DNA of 64,000 nucleotides, taken from positions 24,946,614 to 25,010,613 of the forward strand of contig OY855913.1 of NCBI GenBank assembly GCA_963693305.1, read 5' to 3'. The notes beneath the pieces were generated by a model. It was not told the DNA's origin. It made no database searches and saw nothing but the letters and a program-made list of their open reading frames with translations. Each line of letters starts with the position of its first letter. The stretch's first letter is position 1. Shown in pieces: positions 12,009 to 24,900 of the stretch. The DNA is from Meandrina meandrites (Eukaryota; Cnidaria; Anthozoa; Scleractinia; Meandrinidae). Position numbers and translations under genes: made by a program.

Positions 12009-15000
12009 ATGACTGTAAACTTAGAAGAATATTTTAGAACTACTTTTGAGGATAAAATCCTCGTGTAAGTACCGAAATTTATGCAACGTTTGTTGAAAGT
12101 CGTGAAATATGTATATGTGTGTGTAGTTCATGTTGTACGGCTGTCATCAACTGCGCCAGTTTCGTCTTCAGAACTTATTTGTTGTCCTTTCTTTGTCAGC
12201 AAAATGCCCGAACGCGAGGACGATCACCTCACTCCTGCCACACGGCTTCTGGAAAAGAGGCGAGAAATGTCGGAGGTGGAGCAAGCACTGGCGGCTCAAA
12301 AAGAGGTCTGTTATTATAATACAGTATCTCAAAAAAATATTATACACGTAGAAATGCCAAATAATTTTAAATTAATTAGGCAATTATTAAGCTTTAATAA
12401 TTTCAGTCAATAAATGTCAAGAGGTACTTTTAGTTTTTTTAAAAGATGTAGTAAAAGTATTTTAATAATAATTGAGATTATCAGCAGTAAACATAAAAAG
12501 TAAACATAAAAAAGTTATTGTGTGGGTAACACTTAGTTATCACGTTTTGGGTTTATTGAAATGTTACACCTTAGCCTGCAATCAGAGTCCCTTAGAAACT
12601 GGAAAGACTTCTGTCTCTCTTTGGGGGCAGTTCGCAAGTGAAGCGAGCCTGTTGGCAATGAGAAATGAGATCCTTCCCCCAAGCCATAGAATATCGAATC
12701 CAGCCCCTCAAAATGTGACAACTTGCTGACAATTCGCCATGCTTCATGTGTCATGTTCATGTTATCTAGTTTGTCTAGCTTTGAGTGTAATCTGTGTGCC
12801 CAAAAAATATGAAATTTGTGCAGGCTTTTCAATGAAATTAAAAGGGCAACGCATGGGGATGCAGAGGTTGCAAAGTGGCAGCCCTTTTACTTGAAGTATA
12901 GCATATCAGCTTTCAACAACCGTTTTAACACCAGACAACAAGCAGAAAAGTACCGCAAAGAAACACTGAGATAACGACGCAGCAGTGACCAGTTGGCATA
13001 ACTGCGAAAACATCCCATCCTTTTAGGAGACAATTCGCTGTCTGTTCCTGGTCTCGTTTTAGATGCAGTAGACAGTTTGAATTTGATCGAAAGTTCTTCA
13101 ATGTTTCCTGAACAAAACTCACATTTGAATTCACAGACACATTATTTGATTTTTGTCTGATATTAACACTGGTTTAATCTGATATTAGTAGGGGTATAGA
13201 ATGGGAAAATCCGAGACTCGCCTGAGACGCCAGAGCACCATTTAAAATCAGAGACAGAGACTTACAATTTTTTTTAAATCCGAGCCGAAGACACCACGAT
13301 TCAAAAATCCGAGCGTGAGACGCCGTGATCTAGAAATCCCAGCGCGAGACTATTACAACACTAGTCTAACGCTCTGTAGATCTCTGCTTTGCTGTTGTTG
13401 TTGTTGCCATTGTTTTAGACGGTTCAAACTGATTAAAACTTTCGCTTCGTTTGCGAGACTCGGAGACTCAATTTCAAAATTCGAGATTCTGAGATGAGTG
13501 TTGTTTTTTTGCGAGCTCGAGATTCCGAGACTCTAGTTTGCTACGCAGAGATTTCGAGACTCGCCTAAAATTTTTTGAGACCCATGATTTTTCAAGGACC
13601 ATTCTATACCCCTGTTAGTTGAGCCTGTCAGTTTTGACCAATCAGAATGCACTGGATTCGAAATTTAAAAGCTTGTGGGTAGGCTCTCCTTTCTCGCTGC
13701 TTGCAGGCTCGCTTTGCTCATCAACTCAGCAACTTGTTTTGCTCACCAAAACTGGTTGCCGCTTAAACCTGTTGCCCCCGAAGAAAGAACATCCCAGAAC
13801 ACCGGTTTGCTTGTGGTTAATTAGTCCCACTCCACTTTGCTTGCAGTTAGTTTTCATTTGTTGGTATGGTGACTTACTGGTGTTCCGTGGTGCTCCAGTG
13901 TTTTGGGGTGTTTCAGTGTTCCTGGTGTTAGTAATTATAATATTTTTTGTCCGGGTGTGTATGTCAGAACTTACCAACAAGTTGAAAGGTACACAAGTTC
14001 AGCTGAGATAAACCAACTCTTTCAATGGCACAGTATGTGTGACTTGTTGTTACTGTTTTTTTGCCAGGAATTTCAAATGAAAATGGAAAGCCTTCAACAA
14101 AGAAGAGAAGAGCTAGATAGGAAGGAATATCAACTGAAGGAATCATTACTGAAATTTGACAAATTTTTGAAGGTATGTGAATGGGATGTCAATATTGACA
14201 TTATTTTGCACATTTGTATCTCAAACTTAAACCATGTGTTTTTATCTCAGGATTGTCCCAGACCTGTACCTGAATGTGCAGCAAAATTAAGCACTTAATA
14301 TATTCTTCCTTTCAGAACTAAGCATACTCTAAAATAGTGACTTTCCTCCACCCAGGCTCCTAAATGTATAATTTTTTTGTTGTGTCATGAGTTTGCCCAG
14401 AGAGAGGGCCAATTTTAATTATAGTTCTTGCCCTTTTATCTTCTGCCTTGCTGCTTTATCATTTGATGCAGGGCCTCTGCAGAAGAACAGAAATTCAGTG
14501 AATGCCAACAGGGTCACTATTATACTCCTTTGTAATAACTCATTTCTATTTGAATGCAGGAAAATGACTCCAAGAGAGCAAGAGCACTTAAAAAGGCAGC
14601 TGAAGAAAGAGAAATGAGAAGAGCAAAGGATAGGGAAATTGCAAGGTACAGTGTGTCAAATAGATTGTACACATATGGACTTTGTCACCTTCACCTATCC
14701 CCTGGTGCCAAGTTGGCACATAGGGCCTCATATGGACTTTGTGCTTGCTTCAAAAATGAATAGTTGGTCAGGAAAGCAGCGATGTTTCCAAACACCACTC
14801 GTTTTCTTGCAGCTTTGAAGAAGGTGCAAGAACAAGATTATTCATCTTCTCTACTTGTTGTATTTATCTTCATCTCACTGTTTCAATGCCATGTTGCTTG
14901 TCAGAAACCACTAAATATTTGATAGTAAATTTAAGAAAACTTACTACATTCCTTCCAGGTTAAAAGAGGAAACCACAGCTTTAATGAAGGATCGCGATCA

Positions 15001-17888
15001 TATACAATATAAATTGGAAAGAAATGTTATATATCAACAGTACCTTGAGAAGGTTCTTGAGTCTGCAGAAGAGGTATTTAGGCAATACTTTGTTAATATG
15101 TTATTCCATGTATGAATTGCAAACAGCACTACACTGTATAGGGGCAGATCCGGGATTTTTCTTAGGAGGGGGTGCACCATTTTTTTTTGCAGAGTACCAG
15201 TTGTATTAGAAAGCTACAGGTCATCTCAGGGGGAGGGGGAGGTGTACACCCCCTAGATCCACCCCTGCTGTAGTGATGTGTATTTGGGTTGTTTGAGTCA
15301 AACCAGAGGTTGACTCAAGTCCAAACGAAGGCTGAGTCAAATGCTGAAGTCACACTGTGTGTAATCAAGGATCAAACAATGCACAATAACTTGAGTGGAA
15401 CTTTTAACAACACATTATGTTACCCTTGTAGAAGATTAGTAACCACCTGAGGACTTGACTTTTGTTGATTTTTCCGACTGAAAGACCATGTTGGAAAGTT
15501 TGCCTGTTGGAAGTCTTAGCTACAGGTGTACATCCCTGTCTTGAGTCAATTGAAGTGCTATTCAACCTAACTGATGCAACATATACATGTGAGGTTCTGG
15601 AGCTTTCTGAGCTTTCACAACTTTAGGGTACTTTTATCAACTGTGGTTATTATATACAGTATAAAATCGTAGCAATACACAGCAGATGTACATTTATATG
15701 ATTGTTCTTCCTCTTGTTTCAGTTTCAGGAGATTCGGGAAGTGATTGCTCGGTATGATACGCTCACAGCAACTCATCAGGTACTTGCAACGTCCATCAGT
15801 GATCAATAAATAATGGGGCTGAATGAATGGGCATCACAAACATGCTTCCGTTAAAAGTTCTCAAGCATTTCTTCCCCCAACTCACCGACCTTTGAGTTTC
15901 TGTGGAGTAGAGAGATGTTAAGCAGCTATTTTAGGAGAGAACTGATTCTTTTTCTTCTCAGGACCTTTTGGAAAGAGAAACAAAAAACCAAGAAAAATAT
16001 GAGAAGGAAAAAGGAAGATTGGTCAAATTTACTGAGGTTTGTGCCACGTCCATTCAGTTTAGTTGAAACTGTCCTGCTTTGTTTCTCTTTATTGTTTAAA
16101 GTATAGTGTTTAACTGAAAGTTGTTGCTTTGTAGGAAAAGAACAACGAGATCTTAAACTATAACAACCAGGTGAGACGCTATTTGCTAAAATTTACGACC
16201 AACTGCATGTAACATGGAATCACCGTTCTCATAATCACTACATTCTCTGTAAGTACTTCACAGAGTCACAGTAAACCTTTCATCAATCTCGTCCGGAGAG
16301 CCCGCTTTTCTTTTGATCAGCGCCAATAACGTGGACTCTCGCCTTCTGGGCGAAAGCCCTGCGGAGCCAATTAAACTTCACGCTTTAGCGAATCGCGCGC
16401 GCGGACTTACATGTAATTGCGATTTGAAACTTGCAGTCGTCTTCGCACGCTCATCAGTTGATTCAGTAATTTTAACGTTTTCAACTCGTGTAACGGCGAA
16501 ATTGCTTCTTTAAGTCTCGCGGGAATTGCATTATCCAATAATATTTCTAAACTTCCTGCGAAACTTCGGAGAAACGAGAAAATGTCGCCATTCTGTAGAC
16601 GACCTTCAGCCACTGGACACTAATGGTTGACAGAGTTCAATAGCTCAACCAATCAGAGTGGAGTATTTGCATTAGTACACTAGTAGAATTCTACTAATTG
16701 ATTATATTTCTCCTCTTTCAATGAAATAACAGCTTGCGCACTTACAGACACAACTGGAGAAGGCTCAGAGCGTGGCAGTAAAATGGTAAACTTCTTTCTT
16801 AACTTCTGTACTGTTTAAAACAAATACGCCACTGAGCTGATCATCACCGAACTGAACTAAACTTTGAACTTGCTGTTTTCAGGGAATCGCAGTGGACTCA
16901 CATACAGAACACAGCGGCCAAGAAAACTCTTCTTTTAGGAAGGATAAAAATGTACGTAATCATTTTAACTTTTATTCGTGGTATTTTAAGGTTAGCCCAG
17001 GTTTTTTCAGTACTTAATCATGAGTATTTTTATTATTTTGTTGTTCTTTTTTTCCAGGGCGACCCATAACCTGTTTATGCTGGTAAACAGACACCTAAAA
17101 CAGAATACAGTTATAGAACTCACTGAAAAACAGCTGGAAAAGGTAACGCCACTTAAGACATTTATTAATTGCAAATGAAATGTGAACGTGCTACACACAG
17201 TAAGCAGACTTGATAGCCAATGAGTACAGCCGCCTCTTACTGTTCGAGGCCTCTTATTCACAGGATATAGACTTGCCAATGGGAAAGAACTGACCGCGAG
17301 CTTTTAGTTCACCTACAATTTTTACAGACATAAGCAACGCCTTCCCCTCCTGCTCCAGAGTCTGTCAAAAACCTCTCTGGAATCTAGCTTGCGTGGAGCA
17401 TACCTCACTTCTTAGAAGCCCGTTCAGTTTTGAAATAAGAACGAACAAGACTCGGGTTTATAGCTAGAAAGCCTTGATAAAAAGCCATAGCAAGATTTTG
17501 GTGTTTACCAGTGGTTAGAAAAGGTGAAATTGGAATTAGTTCAAGAAAACCTGTTTTGATTTATTTTTTAAATGAAGGTGTTGTAATCTCGGCACGCGCA
17601 GTCGTGTCTACCACGAGAAATTGCTTGTAATGTTAGTCTGCGAATGCAGAAGAATGTTTTCTTTCCTCTAGCGACAGAACGCATTCTGCTACATTCCTGG
17701 GCTGACAAATACTAATCAGGACGCATTGTTCATGGTCTTCGGTCTTGAAAAAAGTCTCTTGCCAATGTTACATGGATACTTTATTTAATCCACAGATCCA
17801 AGTATTTATCCAAGATCTGACACAGATCACGAATGAAATTAAAAGATCCGAGACGGCTGCCACGAATGCAACTTCAGCCATGAGTTGA
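12009..17888 (+). CDS. CCDC42: CCDC42-like coiled-coil protein, 12 coding exons
   Basis: Coding exons: 12009-12064, 12200-12305, 14068-14172, 14560-14645, 14959-15073, 15723-15779, 15962-16036, 16135-16170, 16733-16785, 16883-16951, 17058-17142, 17796-17888. They join in phase to 312 codons including the stop; human CCDC42 is 316 residues. The protein opens [16 protein letters not shown] and is nearly all charged coiled coil. Diagnostic blocks are [52 protein letters not shown] and [16 protein letters not shown]. The family (CCDC42/CFAP73-type) acts at centrioles, the sperm manchette and motile axonemes. CFAP73 is close in sequence and cannot be fully excluded as the better name, but the [20 protein letters not shown] block points to CCDC42. 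A poly(A) signal AATAAA lies at 17985-17990, about 100 bp after the stop. Confidence 0.9.
12306..13189. other. CCDC42 intron 2, left part
   Basis: Intron sequence with a possible decayed TIR fragment near 12575-12735 (cctgcaatcagagtccc). No second gene was recognised. Confidence 0.4.
13190..13613. mobile_element. TIR element, about 424 bp, aggggtatagaatgg ends, rich in gagactc repeats
   Basis: Inverted ends aggggtatagaatgg are flanked by a candidate 5-bp repeat ttagt (13185-13189 and 13615-13619). The arms hold many short gagactcg-like repeats. It is non-coding, in CCDC42 intron 2. Confidence 0.7.
15139..15267. mobile_element. Small hAT-like TIR element
   Basis: The left end aggggcagatccgg and right end ctagatccacccctg are imperfect inverted repeats in the hAT style. 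It is short and non-coding, in CCDC42 intron 5. The target duplication is unclear. Confidence 0.55.
16171..16732. other. CCDC42 intron 8, nothing certain
   Basis: This intron is more GC-rich near 16290-16420 than its surroundings, which suggests an old insertion, but I could not find clean element ends. Confidence 0.35.
17143..17795. other. CCDC42 intron 11, nothing distinct
   Basis: Intron sequence between the last two coding exons. No supported repeat or second gene was seen. Confidence 0.45.
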
Positions 17889-18992
17889 ATGACTAGAAGA
17901 TTAGTTAAGATTGTAGAAAGTTGTAAATATTGTATCAAGATTTATTAGCGCATTAAACATCACGTGTATAAATGTGTATACTCAAATAAATTCGCCTGTT
18001 GCAGGCGTAAAAACTGACTTGAATGGAAGCTCTTTTATTGGGAGCAGTTACAAATATTGTAAAAAGCTAGTAATAATGTTTGAGCTAGTCTACGAGCAGT
18101 CCCTCGTCTTTCTTAGGACGTTGAGAGTGAAGCGAAATAAAAGGGCGAGTCGAAAAAAAAATGGCCGCTCGATCCCGCTCCGCTCGCCATTTTTGCAGTC
18201 GCCTCTTTGTTTACTCCTCCCTCAACGGGCTAGCAAAAGAGAGAGGCTGCTCGACACCATAAGTTAAGCTCGCAATTGCCCGTTTCTAATCAGTAACCAT
18301 TAGTTCCTTGATTGGTAAAAAACATCTCGTTTTTTTCTCTGGACGGTTACAAATAAGAGACTTGGCAACAAAACCAATGCAAACGTAAAATTAGGTTCGT
18401 CAAAACTAGAAACCGTTCAAAGACCTTTCCTCAAAATTGTTCGTTCCCCTTCGACCTCTCGAAAAAGTAGGTCGGTTGGTTGGCCAATTAAAGTGCACGT
18501 GTGGAAAGTCCCCCTACGCTGAATTTTTTTAGAGACCCCACGACAGCAAAAGGGGTTTGAAAACATGTATGAGAGTCATTTAGATGTCAAGATCACTTGA
18601 GGATTTAAACTTGTAAAAAGAACAGGCAATGAATCGGGGAGATTGTTATTACTAAAACGATACTTTTCCCCTTCATTTTCAAAAACATTGGTTGGCCGGT
18701 TGCCTATATCAGAATTAGAATTCAAACGTTGTAATTCGGAAGAGAGACTAAATTAAAATCTGATCCAATGCTCTTCCATTTAGTAGATGTATTATGTTTA
18801 TAAAATCTAGATTTTTTAACTACTCATTCCAGTTCTAGAAAATCACTTGATATAAACTATACAGCCAAACAGCTATTTTAAGCTTTTTCTGTACAATGTT
18901 TGCGTTTGAATTTCTCTTTCATCGTCTGCCGCCCGACTGAGGCTTTAGCAGCTAGACCAGGTGTTTGTTTCGAAGCCAAGGGAGACGATTCT
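17889..18992. other. Convergent intergenic space between CCDC42 and KIF22
   Basis: It holds the CCDC42 poly(A) signal (17985-17990). A decayed TIR element lies at about 18085-18260, whose outer ends resemble the gcgagcag family (tctacgagcagtccctcg and gagaggctgctcgac). The rest is the presumed 3' end of KIF22, where I found no canonical minus-strand AATAAA close to the stop. Confidence 0.5.
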
Positions 18993-21900
18993 TCAGCTGA
19001 ACGTGATTCGGCTCAAAAGGTTATTCTGTGAGAAGAAGGTGAAAAGCAAGAAAAATATTGTTAACCTGGGAAGGCAGAGAGTTAAGTCTGCGAGCAAGCT
19101 CTGTTAAACCTGGTTCTAATATGCCGCCGACCTACCTGTGACACAGTGACATAGCTACCGGTTACTGCCTGGGATACTGTTCCCGCCACATATGAGAACA
19201 TACGCCGCCGGCAACAAAGATCATCGCAGGTCTTTACCGCCGGCATGCCTGCGAAGTTGACTTGAGTTCAACTTCGCGGGCACTTAGGCGGTTTTTCCGG
19301 AGCGCCGTCGATAAAGATATTTTGTGAGAACAGTATCCCAGGCAGTCCCCGGTGGCGGCTATGTCGCAGGTAGGTCGGCGGCATATGAGAACCAGGCTTC
19401 AGGGGTGGTGGTTCTTTCCCCGCGGAGAGCCTGCTCGCAGCCGGGCTATAAAGAGATCAGAGTTTGGACGAGTGCATTAGAGTTAAACAAAACTTTGAGC
19501 TGGACTTGGTTGTAAAAATGACTATATGTAATGATATTAATGACTACTCTTACCTTTAAGAAAGTGGTTACCATTTTGTCTGTAAACCCATCAATCAGTT
19601 TTAAATCTTGCACCTAAAAAGATCAAAGTAACTGGAACTTAGTTACGAGAACTGGGATTAACTGAACCATCTGGGAAGCACATTGCAGTCGAGAGCTAAA
19701 CTGAATCCTCGTTTCCCAGCACTGAATCGACACATTACAGGCGATTTTACACGCTCGTCGCAGCGATTAGGGAAAAAAAATGTACGACCCGCTACTGCGA
19801 ATGCGATTCTGATCGTCGCGACGTGCGATCCAAAAATCGGAGAAAAGGCAAGAAATTTGCTTGCGATTTTCCCTGGTGATCAAATTCGCCGCGACGAGCG
19901 TATTAAATCGTCCAGTGTGTCGCTAGCGTACCTGATAACTCCGATTTGCCAATCTCCGACTACGAATAAAAAACACATACAGAATGCGCACTGTACTACA
20001 TCGTCGAGTTTGTACCGCAAGATTGCTATTTAATAGGGCCTATGCAGCTAAGGATCACATGATACAAAACAACACATTGCTGGAGGGCAAGCAACTCACT
20101 GGAGACATCTAAAACAAAACCATTCTCGTCCCCCATAGCCCTGCTCGCTTCTCTTAGCCGGCAGGGCCTTGGCCCGAGAAACGAAGGGCTCTGGGGACAT
20201 GGGAATTGTTTAAATTAATTCATTTTTTTTATTATAGGCCGTTTGAAGCAAAGAAATCTTGAGCGGAAATAAAAGACGCCATGCATCTCCCATACGGTTT
20301 ATAGAAACATCACGACCGCATACATAAAGACTGGAAGTCCTAGAATCTAGGACTGGAAATCCTTTGCTCCAGAGTCCTTCGTTTCTCGTGCCAAGGCCCT
20401 GCCGGCTAAGAGAAGCGAAAAGGGCTATAGGGACGAGAATGTTTACCTGCTGGAAAGGCCCGTGAACTGTTCTCCAGTCTGCTATGAGCTGGGCACGTTT
20501 TTGGCCGACACCCTGAAGCTTCTTTAGTTCTTTGATGGTTCCACTGTTGAGAACTCTCAGAATTTCGTTGTCTATGAAAAAAAGAGCTTCATATTAACTA
20601 TTTTAGCACTTTGTTGCTTACTTCTTGGACGATTTTTGCTCGAGGTTTCTTTTTGATCGTACCAGAAAGTAGCTGTAAAAAACGGCAAATACCTTGCAAA
20701 ACAAACACCTCACTTCAATCAGAGAGAGGCTGGTGCATTTTGCGTGGTTTTGGTAACGGGTTATCCCGCTCCATGTTTTATGGATCAGTCCGATAATTAA
20801 TTGGAGATTTCCACGTGAAGAGTTTTTTTTCTAAATAAATATTATTGCAAAGGATCACAGGACACCAATAAGCTCATGACTGTGGTGCCCAGTCCATGCA
20901 CAGAATCGTTTATAAGTATAAAATACGAAAGGAAAATATCTTACTGTGAGTCTGCTGTAGATGAGGGTTAATCTTGACCTTGAAATTTTCATCCACTGTC
21001 AAGGAGGTTTTCTAAAGAAAGGACATCAAATAAAACAGTGATTATGCGATATACATAAACTCGGAAAAATTTGCACTGTGCAATCATCAACGTAGCAATT
21101 TGATGAAGGTAAGGCGTTGTCTTTCCAACTGCATTTGAAATACGTCACAGACGGCCACGTGATTTCTTTTGCCTGCTCCCGCGTTGCTTGTGGCAAGCGT
21201 TCATTCCAAAAAGGAGATGCGCGATCAACGTTAACTTCTTTGATTTGGTACAATATCCCATTTAGTGCATGAGTACATTTAAGTTAGACACTTGCCTGTT
21301 TTTTGCATGGGGAAGAGATAACAAGAACAGGGTCTGGAGTCTGAGGAGAGTCTGTGCAGACTTCATCATACACAGCCGATCTGTTGGCACTCTTAAGAGG
21401 CAAACGAGTAAACTCTGGTGCTTCATCAGAAGGTGGTATTTGTCGTGTAGTTGTAAGCCCTGTTGAACCCCCAAAGTAAAAAAAACATAAATAAATAAAT
21501 AAAAACAAGTTTATTAGCCCAAATTCGGCAGAAAATAAACTTTCAGTGGTTATGCGTAGCAGGACGATTTGAATTGCTAAGGTCACAATTTACCTGATAG
21601 AGTCACAAGACTGCCACCAACCCTACCCCCTGACATACCTTTTGACATATCGTTCTCAGTTTTGGTTGTTGTTTGTTGAGCGGCGTTTTCACGTGTAAGT
21701 CTTTCTAAAGCTGCCAGACGATCTTGTAACTTCCTTTGCTCAACTCTAAGAGGACTGAAGGATTAAACAGCATAGTCTGTAAGGACTGGTCTTTGTAAGG
21801 CTAGCTTTTACTAGCACATGGTCGACATGACCTTTCCCTATTTTTTTTCCTTTTTACTGGCTAGAAAACAGTTTTAACTTAGTGAAAGTAGTCAATTTAC

Positions 21901-24900
21901 GGTTCGAGTTTGATAATTGTTCATTGACCATAGCAGGACGGTACACCCGTGTCTTATCTCGATTCTTCGTGACAAGGGTGTAAGAATTTCCTGACCAGAC
22001 ACTTAATTCCCTGATCCTTTGGCCATTCTGCAGAAACGTAAGCAAAATCGCAAGCATGTGTATTAAACTATACGTTCGAAAGTAGTAAATCGCAAACGAC
22101 TTTACCTTAAAATCCCAGCAGGGATGGCGAGTTTTTGAGGAAGAACTGGTTCTCTCTTGGGCTACGTGCGAATGAAAAAGAAATTTTACTCTACTGACAA
22201 CAACACAAATTTATATAAATAGGCTTCTTACGTTAAAAGGGGTGTCCAATTTGTTGCTAAGGAAGGTGCATAGTCTTAAGTTGTCCGCTAAACTGTTTCT
22301 TAGTTTTGGGGCAGTATAGGAAAAAGCTTTACAGCCATATGTCTTCAGAAGTCTTCAGAGCACATTCAGGCTGTACCAGTAGTCCTTTGTTGACAGATCG
22401 TAAAGTTCGTGTCGGTTGATAAGAAGTTAAGAGTTCCTTCAAGTAGACTGGTGTCAGGTCATTAAGCGCCATGATTAAAACAGCGTCTTAAGAAACAAGC
22501 TTCTTAGAGATATCTCACCTTTGAAAGTTCTTGGGCTGCTGAGGAGGAGGAATCATCCAGTTTGAGACGTTTACGCTGCAAGAATGACAAATTAACCTAT
22601 TAGCGAGATCCGTGAATTCCAGCAAAGGACTAACGCTCGCAAAACCAGCTTGCTTCGTGTACAACAGCGGTTATCGAAAGTTAGCTTATCAATTCCGCGT
22701 TTATTAAATTCACTAAGCGTTTTCACTGTGTTGCCTGCTGAAGATCAAGTATAACATTTTCCACTATCTTAAGAAAAGAAATTTAAAAACAATATCTATT
22801 GATTTTACAATATTGACACCAAAAAAGTTCAGTTCACGACTCCCGAAAATACTCTTAACCACACTTCAGTAACTTTTCACAAAAAAGAAAATGTTTTGCT
22901 ATGCAAAGATAATACTCTTATAGTCGTGAGGACGTTTTCTGCGCGCTAGGGACTCGCGAGGCTTACGAGTTTTAGCGTATTTTACAAATATTTTTTGAAC
23001 TCTGCATTGATGATCTGCGCATCAACAAAAGCGAAACCTTTATGAGCACTCTTACAATGAGTTCCTTCGCATGATTTTCTTTGAGTTCCTTATTATAATC
23101 TTGATTCGATCAGCGAAGTGTCACTGTTTACCTGTTTCAGTTGTAAGGCCTCGTCAGCGGGTCTCTTAAACGCCACTGATTTGTCTAAAAATTTGGAAAC
23201 AAATCATTTACATTACACATGTACAATGTAGATCGGTTAACTACAAAATATAACAGAACCTTAGTAATAATACTTATCTTTTAGCGTGCTATCTTTTGCT
23301 TGCCGGCGTCGCATACAGTCTAAACGGTAACCACCGATATAGTCCTTTATTGATGTAATGTATATGAAATGATTCATATATGAACTGCGGATATATATGA
23401 AGATGATATGTGATCTTGGCAGTGAATTTCCAATATTCAACAAATTTGCGCGATGCCCATCACACATGATCAGAAAGTCATTGTTATCTGTCATCCGTAC
23501 ATAAAAGATATCCTGCGATATACGTGGGTTGCTAAGATTCGTCTGAAATCATGCAAAGCGCTGCACAACCAGTTTTTCTCGCTGAAACAACACATTTACT
23601 CCTGTCGAAATAAAGGATTTCCTCCGTCATTAAAGATGTTCCTCGCAAAAGTTTTCTCAGTATATCAAATCGAAACGGTTATTTCCTAATCTAATGGCAA
23701 GGGAACATTTCATGACGCCAAGTGGAAGAAAGTTCTTACAAGTAATTGTATTTAGGCCAGCAGCCTAAAAAAACGAAAGAGTAACAATTGACGTAGTTTT
23801 ATTAATACACTAGCTAGTAAGTACTTTGGTGTATTAATATTTTCCTTATAAGTAGCGTTATTGGTAACAGTAACAGTTCCATCTATACTAGCGTTAGTCT
23901 ATGTATTTTTTCTAAAAAAAAGTAAAAATTAGCGTAGCTCTATTCATTAATATAAATAGTTAGTTTTAACTAAGTATTTTGGGTGTATTGGTATTTTCCT
24001 CTTAAGTAGTCTTATTAGTAATTGTATTCCTCATGTTTTTTTTTCATCTGTACTCAGGTTAGTTTATATAGTTTTTCTTTCTTTTTATCTGCAAATGTAA
24101 TTTCAATTGTTATTGTCACTCTTATTCGTAAACTTATATAAATATCAATAAAATACAAAAAAAAAGTTTTTCTCGCTGTAGAATTGAAAGCGTTTCCTTG
24201 ACAATATGTTAATTGACTAATAAAACAATTTTCATGCTCATTCTTGCGGAATATCGTCCGATTTTAGCCAACTCGGCTTACGGCCGAGGCGATATTCCGC
24301 GCGATTTCGCAGGATAATTGTCAAATAACGAGGATTTTGTGTCAAATATTTACCCACTGTTCGTCTGACAAATGGCTCATTAATGATCGTTCTAGACTTG
24401 GAAGCAAAGTTCAGAGTGTTGGTTGTATCCGCGTAGAATCTGCGTTCGGGTGCGATATTAGCAATCATGCACGCGTGAGAGTTGCCTCCGAGAGAATCCT
24501 AAAATCACAGACAAATAATATACATGAAATTCAGTCGAGACAAAACGCGGATAAAACGACGTTGTACGAGTAAGATGTTAACCAATCTGTTACACTAGTT
24601 ACTTGGAACAAAGTTCAAAGTTCCCCTAAAGAAGTGTCGAATCTAATTGACTTCCCGCCCATAAGATATATTTTCCAGTTTACAAGCAAACTCAGCGCTC
24701 TACTGAAAAGTCCACCCCCCCCCCCCCCCCCACAAAAAAAAATCCTTTCCTGACAAGTTTTTTTCCCCAAATGTCTGTTTTAACTTACCTGCAGAAGGCG
24801 TGTTAATTTGCTGTTCCTGTAGGGTATTCTGGACTGAAACAAATTGTGAAAATTTATCACATTAGCCTGGAACACAGTACCAAACTATTCATTAATAAAA

